Part shown: in pieces, positions 55,837 to 64,000 of the stretch
How the letters are laid out: every line of letters starts with the position of its first letter
How positions within the stretch are numbered: the first letter of the stretch is position 1
From: Tenebrio molitor
Taxonomy: Eukaryota; Arthropoda; Insecta; Coleoptera; Tenebrionidae
NCBI RefSeq assembly: GCF_963966145.1
Contig: NC_091053.1
Coordinates: 14,260,001 to 14,324,000 of the forward strand
Direction: 5' to 3'
Length of the DNA: 64,000 nucleotides
Translations under genes and position numbers: made by a program
Notes under the pieces: generated by a model
The model's database searches: none
The model's input: only the letters and a program-made list of their open reading frames with translations
Told to the model about the DNA's origin: nothing

Positions 55837-57378
55837 ATGCAAAATTGCCGGTTGCTCCTTGAATCATCCAGATGCGGAAGAAACGATTTGGAAAACTACT
55901 ACTGCAAGGGCTGCAATTTTGAAACCGATCTTGTGGTAATTTTAAAGCAACATTTCAGGGAATATCACAGAAAGGACACTGATTGCGTGCAAGATCAACC
56001 AAAAAATGACACTGATGTAAAAAGCTACATTTGTCAGAAGTGCACTTTTGAAACATATTCCGTTTTAATATGGATTAAACACTTGGATGATTCATGTTTT
56101 AACACAAAAGAAGAATGGGAGAACGTTAGTGAAGAAGAGTGGTACCGATGCGAATCTTGTTCCTTTAAGACAAAGGCAACAGTTTTGGAAAAACACCAGA
56201 CCGCAAAGCAGTCACTTCACCCATTCCAATGGTACAGTTGTGATGAATGCGAATTTAAAACGAAACGGAAAGACTCCCTAAAACGACATAAGAAAATAAT
56301 TCATCTCTCAGCAGATGCCCTCCAGTGGTATAATTGTGATGAATGCGAATTTAAGACGAAACTAAACAGCTACCTAAAACAACATAAGCAAATTCATCTT
56401 TCAGCAGACGCGGTCCAATGGTATAGCTGTGATAAGTGCAAATACAAAACGAAATATAAGAGGAACATTAAACAACATAAGGCAGTTCATCCCTCAGCAG
56501 ACGCGGTCCAACGGTATAACTGTGATAAATGCAAATATAAAATGAAACATAAGGGGGACATTAAACGACATAACAAAATTCATCTCTCATCAAATGCCCT
56601 CCAATGGTATAATTGTGATGAATGCGAATATAAGACGAAACTAAACAGCAACCTAAAACAACATAAGCAAATTCATCTTTCAGCAGATGCGGTCCAATGG
56701 CATAGCTGTGATAAATGCAAATACAAAACGAAATATAAGGGGGACATTAAACGACATAACAAAATTCATCTCTCAGCAGATGCCCTCCAATGGTATAATT
56801 GTGATGAATGCGAATATAAAACGAAATTAAACAGCAACCTAAAACAACATAAGCAAATTCATCTTTCAGCAGATGCGGTCCAATGGTATAGCTGTGATAA
56901 GTGCAAATACAAAACGAAATATAAGGGGAACATTAAACAACATAAGGCAGTTCATCATTCAGCAGATATGGTCCAACGGTATAGCTGTGATAAATGCAAA
57001 TATAAAATGAAACATAAGGGGGACATTGAACAACATAAGGCAATTCATCTCTCAGCAGTCGCGGTCCAATGGCATAGCTGTGATAAATGCAAATACAAAA
57101 CGAAATATAAGGGGGACATTAACCGACATAAGGTAATTCATCTCTCAGCAGACGCGGTCCAATGGTATAGCTGTGATAAATGCAAATACAAAACCAAATA
57201 TAAGGGGGATATTAAACAACATAAGGCAATTCATCACTCAGCAGACGCGGTCCAATGGTATACCTGTGATAAATGCAAATATAAAACGAAATATAACGGA
57301 AACATTAAACGACATAAGAGAATTCATCTCTCAGCAGATGCTGAAACCAAAAGTCGGTACAACCAAACACAACGTTGA
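55837..57378 (+). CDS. C2H2 zinc-finger protein, family 2, 15 fingers
   Basis: 513 residues, intron-free. The N-terminus has three non-array fingers: YYCKGCNFETDLVVIL (C2H2), CQKCTFETYSVLIWIKHLDD SC (C2HC), and WYRCESCSFKTKATVLEKH. Twelve tandem 31-residue fingers with LSADAVQWYS-type linkers follow. CDECEYKTKLNSNLKQH and CDKCKYKTKYKGDIKRH modules alternate almost identically, suggesting expansion in two-finger steps. The tail SADAETKSRYNQTQR is out of frame relative to family members. The ancestral tail (LKPKV...ENCS) is still present in another frame up to 57397, so a deletion shifted the end. The product is probably nuclear and nucleic-acid binding. Confidence 0.88.
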   Translation: MQNCRLLLESSRCGRNDLENYYCKGCNFETDLVVILKQHFREYHRKDTDCVQDQPKNDTDVKSYICQKCTFETYSVLIWIKHLDDSCFNTKEEWENVSEEEWYRCESCSFKTKATVLEKHQTAKQSLHPFQWYSCDECEFKTKRKDSLKRHKKIIHLSADALQWYNCDECEFKTKLNSYLKQHKQIHLSADAVQWYSCDKCKYKTKYKRNIKQHKAVHPSADAVQRYNCDKCKYKMKHKGDIKRHNKIHLSSNALQWYNCDECEYKTKLNSNLKQHKQIHLSADAVQWHSCDKCKYKTKYKGDIKRHNKIHLSADALQWYNCDECEYKTKLNSNLKQHKQIHLSADAVQWYSCDKCKYKTKYKGNIKQHKAVHHSADMVQRYSCDKCKYKMKHKGDIEQHKAIHLSAVAVQWHSCDKCKYKTKYKGDINRHKVIHLSADAVQWYSCDKCKYKTKYKGDIKQHKAIHHSADAVQWYTCDKCKYKTKYNGNIKRHKRIHLSADAETKSRYNQTQR

Positions 57379-58166
57379 AGAAGAGAACTGTTCATAGTAT
57401 TTCTGAATAATATAGATCGATGTCAGGTGGTTTCAATGTGACGGATGTCATTTTAAAACAAAGTACAGAAACAATTTAAAGTCGTAAGAAATGAAAAAAA
57501 AATGATTTTGATGTTTCAGTTGTCAATATGTAAGTACGAGTAGGTAGGTATGACGAGTGTTTTTTTTTTAAACTTGGCGTTGAAGAGTCGATTGTGATTG
57601 CATTATACGGATAACAGATCACGAATCAGCTTTTACGCTTTTACACGAGTGGTGCGTTCTCAATCGACTCTCCAACGCCAACTTCGACGCCAAATTAAAA
57701 AAAACACCTTTATGAAAAGATGGTTTAGAACAATACGCGTTCTATTTAATTTTTGTTAGCAAGATTAGTGTATAAAAACGGACTTCTGCGTTGGCAAAAG
57801 AGTTGTACACCAACCCTGAAGTTTAACTAATAAATTCATTATCTTCTGTTTCTTTCTTTTTTGTATTGTACAGATTAATACGTGGTAAATAAATTTTTGT
57901 TTTTATGATTATTATTATTTCAATATACCACCTGTATACCTACCTGTGGACTGGTTTATTTGTGACAAATGTCGGTACAAATACAAAAGCAAATATAATT
58001 CGAAGAAACACCCCTAACAACATGTGTTCAAAGAAGACTTCCAAACGTTCAACTGTGATAAATGCTACTTTTTTACACAAGATTGAAACATACATCACAT
58101 GAAGAGGCGTTGTGATTTGTGCGTGAATAGTGTTCTATGATTATAGCTGTAGGATGCGCCCATGTG
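57379..58166. other. 3' flank with fossil fingers and MITE family A
   Basis: 57428-57487 reads W-F-Q-CDGCHFKTKYRNNLKS and stops where His is expected. 57955-58017 reads FICDKCRYKYKSKYNSKKH, and 58029-58087 reads FNCDKCYFFTQ. 57556-57711 is a full MITE family A copy (aacttggcgttgaagagtcg and partner) that is absent from the corresponding flank after 46534. Confidence 0.65.
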
Positions 58167-58505
58167 TACTATCGCTGGCCAAAAAAAAACTCGTACACAG
58201 ATGACAGAACAGATCCAAAAATTTAAAATTTGAGTTGTGTAAACATCCCTTTTTTAATTAAGGTTATGTATGCATGCATAGGTTTGATTTTTTGTTTGGG
58301 CAATAAAACGGTACTTTATTAACACCAACCTCAGCAGCAATTGCCCGTCTCTTAAACGTTGCGCTATAGTCTGTTTTTGAATTTCAGTTAAACCCATTTT
58401 TTCGCATTGACTTTGACACTGACAATAACGTTTGACGTTGTAGACTTTGATTTACAATCCTACCAAAATTTTGGCTGTACGAGTTTTTTTTTGGCCAGCG
58501 ATACT
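58167..58505 (-). mobile_element. TIR element with transposase HTH remnant
   Basis: tactatcgctggccaaaaaa and its reverse complement bound 339 bp. The minus strand inside reads MGLTEIQKQTIAQRLRDGQL, a Tc1/mariner helix-turn-helix start, and then breaks. It is a deletion derivative of a Tc1-like transposon. Confidence 0.8.
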
Positions 58506-58956
58506 ACCACTCATCCGTTTGTAGAGTAAAAACACAAACAACGAAAAAAGTGAGGTTAGATTTAAACTGTTTAAACAGCTCTATGAAACAGCTGATCCGT
58601 TATCTGTAATCCGTGGTGCGTTCACAATCGACTCTTCAACGCCAACTTTGTGGATAAATTTAAATGAGGACCCTGTAGGTTTTTCAGCGCAGCGGTTTTA
58701 TTGATTAATTTTTTTCAACACTGAACGCTGGTGAACGTCGTCGACGTAAAGTTTGCACTGAGGAAAATATTGAGACTGCCCAACTAAGACATTTAATTGA
58801 AACAGAATATGTATATTAAAAAAATAATAAAAGTCTTAATGCGAAATACATTATTGTTATGCTAAGAAGATGTTCAAAATGGCGGCGATGTGGGCATGTT
58901 AATAAACATATGGACAGGTCGGTGCAATGTAGACTCAGCGAGCGAACGTTGCCAAT
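58506..58956. other. Spacer with a MITE family A end
   Basis: 58600-58660 (gcgttcacaatcgactcttc, aacgccaactttgtgg) is one end of family A. The rest is without recognisable features. Confidence 0.5.
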
Positions 58957-58964
58957 GTTAAACT

Positions 58965-59772
58965 TAGTGATGGATAAATGACCGGTCATTTATTTTTGGT
59001 CAAAGTTGACCGGTCCTTGATCGGTCAATTACCAGTCATTGTTGGTCAAAATGTAGGAACTAGTTAAACATCACAAAATGATTTAACTAATGTCAATGAT
59101 GTCAAGGATTATTTTAATACCAAATAATGGTTCTTAATTCCATTTTTTATAAGATTTATTGATCGATAAATTATTCTTCTAAAATTGTGTAAGTGAGGTT
59201 AAGTTTGAATTGTTTGAAGTTATACTTTGTTTTTTCTTTAACATATTTGCTTGAATTTGAACTTTTTGTTAATTTAAAACGCTTTAAAACTTTCAACACA
59301 ACTGTGTGTGTGTATTTTCAGTTTTTTAGTTTCTTTTAAAATACTTAAACATTCGTTTAGAATTTAAAAAAGTAGGTGAGTATTTTATGAAAATAAAAAT
59401 ATATTGTATGTCATGTTAAGAAGACACAAAAACGAATGAAAAACAAAAACTACTTCTTCCTAATAGATAAAAAGCTTAGTAATCGTTTTCCACAATGATC
59501 TTTATTAAAGTTTTAGATGTTTCATTGTCATAATTTACATATTTATTGTCATAATCCATTTCTTCATTGTCAGCAGCTACGTAAATGAAATCAGACAACC
59601 CAACATAACCTCATCTCATCAGTCAAACAGTCATCATATCCTATAATCTTCAACATTATAAGCGGGAAATTTAAATTTTAAAAATGACTGGTCAAATTCG
59701 TCAAGTCATTGACAATTATTGACCGGTCAAATGGGTCAATGACTAAGTCAATTACCGGACCTCACAACACTA
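58965..59772. mobile_element. hAT element (non-autonomous) with 8-bp target duplication
   Basis: The element begins tagtgatggataaatgacc and ends ggacctcacaacacta. GTTAAACT flanks it exactly at 58957-58964 and 59773-59780, the 8-bp duplication expected of hAT transposons. Both subterminal regions are rich in gaccggtca and ggtca motifs in both orientations, typical of hAT transposase binding sites. No transposase frame is present. Confidence 0.9.
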
Positions 59773-59814
59773 GTTAAACTGTTTTACCACAAAGTAAAAT
59801 AAAATAGTATAACA

Positions 59815-59931
59815 GTAAATTGAGCAAATCTAAATTTATAAGTAGAAAAGTGAAGACTTGTATATTTTGCGCTTATTTTAATTAGTTTTTTGTATTGACA
59901 TGAACTTAAATTTTCAGATTATAATTTCAAA
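59815..59931 (+). promoter_or_regulatory. Shared leader of zinc-finger family 2, copy 3
   Basis: Third copy of the block, with acagtaaattgagcaaatc and ttaaattttcagattataa before the ATG. Unlike the other two it is not joined to a MITE family A end; a hAT element lies 40 bp upstream instead. Confidence 0.45.
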
Positions 59932-60825
59932 ATGCAAAATTACCAGTTACCAGTCGAATCACCAAGATGCGAAAGAAACGATTTGGGAAAATACTACTGC
60001 AAGGGCTGCAATTTTGAAACCGATCTTGTGGTAATTTTAAAGCAACATGTCAGGAAATATCACAGAAAGGACACTGATTGCATGCAAAATCAACCAAAAA
60101 ATGACACTGTTGTAAAAAGCTACATTTGTCAGAAGTGCACTTTTGAAACATATTCCGTTTTAATGTGGATTAAACACTTGGATCATTCATGTTTTAACAC
60201 AAAAGAAGAATGTGAGAACGTTAGTGAAGAAGAGTGGTACCGACGCGAACGTTGTTCCTTTAAGACAAAGCAGGCAACAGTTTTGGAAAAACACCACTTC
60301 CAGTTGTATAGTTGTGATGACTGCGAATTTAAAACGAATTGGAACGCCTCCCTAAAACAACATAAGAAAATTCATCTCTCAGCGGATGCTGTGCAGTGGT
60401 ATAGCTGTGATAAATGCAAATACAAAACGAAATATAAGGGGAACATTAAACAACATAAGGCAATTCATCTCTCAGCAGATGCCATCCAGTGGTATAAGTG
60501 TGATAAATGCAAATACAAAACGAAATATAAGAGCGACATTAAACAACATAAGGCAATTCATCACTCAGCAGACGCGGTCCAATGGTACAGCTGTGAAAAA
60601 TGCATATACAAAACGAAATATAAGGGGGCCATTAAAAGACATAAAGCAATTCATCTCTCAGCAGATGCTATCCAATGGTATAATTGTGATAAATGCGAAT
60701 TTAAGACGAAACAAATCTCTTACCTAATGCGACATAAGAAACGTTTGGTTTGTCTAAAACCAAAAGTACAAAGTACATACCTAAAATCAACGTTGAACAA
60801 AAACTCAAATGAGAATTGTTCATAG
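59932..60825 (+). CDS. C2H2 zinc-finger protein, family 2, short form
   Basis: 297 residues in one exon. The N-terminal module is as in the paralogs: YYCKGCNFETDLVVIL, then the C2HC finger with CQKCTFETYSVLMWIKH. The third N-terminal finger has lost its first Cys (WYRRERCSF). Only four complete array fingers follow, with 10-residue linkers. A final one, CDKCEFKTKQISYLMRHKKR, leads into LVC, so its last ligand would be Cys (C2HC). The tail LKPKVQSTYLKSTLNKNSNE is the fullest version in the window and probably the ancestral end. The array is contracted compared with 12 fingers in its relatives. Confidence 0.88.
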   Translation: MQNYQLPVESPRCERNDLGKYYCKGCNFETDLVVILKQHVRKYHRKDTDCMQNQPKNDTVVKSYICQKCTFETYSVLMWIKHLDHSCFNTKEECENVSEEEWYRRERCSFKTKQATVLEKHHFQLYSCDDCEFKTNWNASLKQHKKIHLSADAVQWYSCDKCKYKTKYKGNIKQHKAIHLSADAIQWYKCDKCKYKTKYKSDIKQHKAIHHSADAVQWYSCEKCIYKTKYKGAIKRHKAIHLSADAIQWYNCDKCEFKTKQISYLMRHKKRLVCLKPKVQSTYLKSTLNKNSNENCS

Positions 60826-60936
60826 CATTTCCAAATAATATAGATCGGTGTTAGGTGGTACAGAAACAATTTTAAGTCATAACGAATGAAAACGATAATT
60901 TTGGTGTTTCAGTTGTCAATATGTATGAGTAGGTAC

Positions 60937-62083
60937 TGTTACGATTTAAATCTCGCGGTAAATCGTAAATGCGAGAAAGTTCTAGAACGTTCCAGAACGG
61001 GCTCTCGGACCCCGACTTCCGGTACCGGCCGCGTCAATTCGGCGAGAGGAGGGGAAAATATATAAAGGTGGAACAGACGCCATTTTTGAGGTTCTCGACT
61101 AGTTCTGGTGAGAGGTTACGACCGATCCGGGTGTGAGTGTTGTGTTCAAAGGGGGAGATTAGGGGGTGTTTCCAGTCTGCAACAGGGGCTGGCGAACCCG
61201 TGGAGGAGGACCGAAGCGGTTGGGAAACCGTCCTAGAGGAATTCCAACCGTACGTCGCGGCGGATAAAGGCTTCCTTCACGAGGGTCATCGACCCTACGC
61301 GTCAGCGGATCATTTCGCCACCCTGTTGGGCCGGCGTCATCCCCAAGGATCCCATCAGAGAACACGACCTCACACCGGACTGTCCCTGGCCGAGGAACCC
61401 GAGTCCAGAAGCAACTCATATCTGGCAAGGTCCTTCAGCGTCTTTCTTTTTGCAGTCCGCCATCTTGGCTCTTTTCTTTTACGTAGTTTCACGTTATCAG
61501 ACCTGAAGAGACCTCGCCAGAAACGACGCGCTCGCTGGCTCTCGGAAGTTTTTTTTATCTTTATCACTTTTCATTATCATTTTTTTACACCGGGGCTAAC
61601 ACTGGCTAATTTACGCCTATTCCTAGGAAGGGTCGAGGGGAGGAAGGACCCCGAGGACTTTCCGAGGATACGGACGGCGTGATAGACTACCGGCGGAAGA
61701 AGGACTCGGAGGACCTTCTTCCAGCTCACTCTTCCAAGGACTCTTTTTGGATTTCAAGCCACAGGCCCGGTGTAAGGGAAGTTTTCATTAGTTTTCATTG
61801 AATTGTCAAGTTGAGATATAGCCTGGTAGTACCGGCACTGTTTGTAAATTTTTTCTAGTGTTTAAGCGCCTTCAGAGTGTCATTTTGAGAACGTTTCAGT
61901 TCTCTTCTAACCTCACCTTTTGTATTGTTAACCTTGGTTAGTTTCATTTTGTCAAAAGGTCAATACTTTAACTTGTTTTTTTTTGGAATAACAATTGAGT
62001 ATATCCTAGTATCTCTTTACATAGACGACAGTGTTTCGCCCGTAGCGGCATCTAAGTTGGATTTAATTAGTTACTTTGTCAAA
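60937..62083 (+). mobile_element. LTR, copy 2, 3'-truncated
   Basis: tgttacgatttaaatctcgc onwards is nearly identical to 8800-9945, including the TATA box (atatataaagg near 61055). It stops at gtcaaa, where the first copy continues for a further ~250 bp, and the SINE-like sequence begins. It interrupts the 3' flank of the zinc-finger gene at 59932. Its 181-codon open frame (61137-61682) is disrupted in the other copy and is not credible. Confidence 0.75.
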
Positions 62084-62250
62084 GGTCGCGCAAGCGCCTC
62101 TAACATGACCTAACGACCACTACTAAGTAGTAGCCGGGACCGACAGCTTTACATCTCCTCCGAAAGATGGTAGTGATTTGAAAAAACCTGATGATTTAAC
62201 CGGGAATCGAACCCGGGCGGTTTGGTTGATAAGCCAAATAAATTGATTAC
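62084..62250 (-). mobile_element. tRNA-derived SINE
   Basis: The minus strand contains cgcccgggttcgattcccgg (T-arm/B-box with a perfect stem) and an anticodon-arm-like ggcttatcaacc. The body includes tcggtcccggctactactta, and the copy ends at aggcgcttgcgcgacc. It is not a functional tRNA gene: no acceptor stem or D-arm could be assembled. Confidence 0.7.
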
Positions 62251-62539
62251 ATACCTATCTTCTGTGTCTTTCTTTTTTGTTTGTATAGATTAATGCGTGT
62301 TCAAATAAATTTCTGTTTTTATGATTATGGCTATTTCAATATACCACCTCTATGTGACAAATGTCGGTACACAAATACACAAAAGCAAATATCATTCGGA
62401 GAGACACCACAAATAACATGATTGAGTTCAAAGAAGACTTCCAAAATTTCAAGTGTGATAAATGCTGCTTTTAAACAATTTATCAATTACACGAAATATG
62501 TAATAATTAAATTATTCCTATTAAAGAAAAGCCTCTAAA
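62251..62539. other. Continuation of family 2 gene 3' flank with fossil finger
   Basis: After the LTR and SINE the paralogous 3' flank resumes (tctttcttttttgtttgtat, cctctatgtgacaaatgtcg). 62345-62475 holds decayed finger text (LCDKCRYT, FKCDKCCF). Confidence 0.6.
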
Positions 62540-62939
62540 TACTGCTGACGGAGCGCTCCAACGTTTGCCGCGCAAGACGTTAACGTTAACGCGCCCAGGC
62601 TGTTCGTGGAAAACTTAATTCGCTGGTTTGCCGGCGAAGCAAGTTGTCCACAAAGAACAAAATAACGATCTATCGAACGATAGTCAGACCGGCAATGATG
62701 TACGGCGTCGCGATCTGGGGCAACGTGGCCAACACGCAACTCCAGTCGTACAAAACAAATTCCTCCGGGCCGCCTTCAACGCGCCCTGGTTCATCAGAAA
62801 AGCTCAACTCCATTGGGAAGCAAATCTTCCAACCATCAGGAGTACCGGCAAGATGTTGCAGGGAAATTCTTTGAGAATGCGACTAATCACCCAAACCCGC
62901 TCGTGCGTGAATCCGTCAACTACAACGAAAATGTAGCAT
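62540..62939 (+). pseudogene. Jockey-type reverse transcriptase C-terminus, broken
   Basis: The plus strand reads KNKITIYRTIVRPAMMYGVA and IWGNVANTQLQ. A frame change leads to VQNKFLRAAFNAPWFIRKAQ and LPTIRS, and another to KFFENATNHPNPLVRESVNY, then a stop. This is the thumb/C-terminal region of jockey-clade non-LTR retrotransposon reverse transcriptase. It is more GC-rich than its surroundings. Upstream RT and endonuclease parts are absent. Confidence 0.8.
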
Positions 62940-64000
62940 AGATACCGCCACCCACGGCCAAAATGTGTGCTCCTCCGACAGGACTGAAGTGACATTACCA
63001 CTTTCTGTCTCTCGCGAAGTTTTTCCGGTGTTTTTATTACAGATCTCCGCGGACAAGCGCAGTTCTGTAACAAATAATAATCAAACATTTCCGAGTATGT
63101 TTCAGATCCCATGCCAGGGCCGACTCCAGTTCCAGAGGACCAGGTAATGCGTATTCAAACCGGGTTAATTTTTATAGTTTCTTCTATATCGATTTTCTCG
63201 AGCGTTTCCCCATTTCTTCTTCGGCTCCGACGAGGGGTTTTTCTGTGGTTTTTGACCTCGTTGTAACGCACAAGCGGGAGCATTCCGTCGACGTCTCAGC
63301 CGGCTGCGAAATCCTTTGACGACTTTGAGATGGTCTTGCCTCGACAATTTTTCTCTCGGTACGCCAAAGAACGATTTCGTATCCTTGATATACAGTTAAC
63401 TATTTATTTCCACCTTCTAAGCAAATGACAGTTTACAGGCATTTGTGGTAACTAAGTAAATGAGTAGTAACAGGTAGTAATATTTTAGAGGCTTGTAGAA
63501 GATACCTCTAATATTTTACGATGCTCATCAAAAAATAATTAATCAAAACTAATTAAATAATTTTTGAAAAAGTTTATCATAAATACAAACAAATTTAACT
63601 ATCAATTGTTGCAATTACATAGGTTGATAATGCATTTTGATCCGTTTTTGAAAGTCATTTTCATACCGCATCTTGGGATCGAATCAGAAGAGAACCGCAC
63701 TTGCAGCGTTGGTAATTCCGTGGTTATTTTCTTGCACTTCAAGAAAATCGCCTTCAAAGTCTTCATCGGGCATTAAAGTCATTCTTTCTTTTCTTTCTTT
63801 TGGCAACAATTTTCACGAAACTTCTGACTGTATTTTTGTTGTTTATCTCAACACCATGACGACGTAGGTACAATTGTCCCACCACCTTTCATTACAAAAT
63901 TTTTATAAATATAAATAACAATTAAAAAACAAAATTTAAAGGCTGAAGGTGGAAATAAAAGTTTCTATGCAACTCGCTTAGCAATTAATCTTTACTGGGC
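62940..64000. other. Spacer with a hairpin repeat
   Basis: 62940-63160 is moderately GC-rich, possibly 3' sequence of the retroelement. 63300-63397 matches 33127-33240 (gctgcgaaatcctttgacga, aaagaacgatttcg). The remaining frames are short and not protein-like. Confidence 0.4.

Noticed and set aside
62190..62240. tRNA gene on the minus strand
   Set aside because: Only a T-arm and a weak anticodon-arm-like part are present. No acceptor stem or D-arm; the body matches a SINE layout.

Overview
The window looks like intergenic and accessory DNA from an insect nuclear genome. A beetle is a guess from the style of the repeats and zinc-finger proteins. It is AT-rich with short introns. It carries Tc1/mariner, hAT, BEL/Pao, jockey-type and tyrosine-recombinase element remains, tRNA-derived SINEs and dozens of TA-flanked inverted-repeat elements. 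No bacterial features, rRNA, intact tRNA or CRISPR array were seen.

Layout. 0-6.6 kb: mariner/pogo-type remnants, then a two-exon minus-strand gene (4084-6018) encoding a shortened type IB topoisomerase-like protein. 6.6-15.4 kb: a GC-richer LTR-like block, a 1.4 kb LTR, a 0.7 kb element with ~250 bp inverted arms, a BEL/Pao integrase relic, a non-LTR reverse-transcriptase relic, and a pair of inverted arms 2 kb apart. 16-17.3 kb: a second topoisomerase-like gene (16031-17005), paralogous to the first and sharing its intron and promoter region. 17.3-28.4 kb: repeats, a broken tyrosine-recombinase gene with an intron (23491-24516), an almost perfect 100+100 bp hairpin (25288-25495) and a decayed transposase-like gene. 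28.9-39.3 kb: zinc-finger family 1 (28936-30519, 38030-39247), with a small split THAP-domain gene between them. 40.5-42.1 kb: a dead Tc1 element. 43.5-62.5 kb: zinc-finger family 2 (45053-46534, 55837-57378, 59932-60825), set among mariner-like transposase relics, a hAT element with its target duplication, and a second copy of the LTR. 62.5-64 kb: jockey-type reverse-transcriptase remains.

The five zinc-finger genes are all on the plus strand, intron-free across the coding region, and made almost wholly of C2H2 fingers with unusual 10-residue linkers. They show array expansion, leader capture, nonsense truncation, frameshifted tails and fossil fingers downstream, so this is a fast-evolving cluster. 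The two topoisomerase-like genes keep the recognisable last core subdomain and C-terminal domain of eukaryotic TOP1. They lack the cap half and the coiled-coil linker, and each has changed different catalytic residues. They are the most surprising coding content here. No pathway or operon links the genes; what ties them together is local duplication and heavy transposon traffic.
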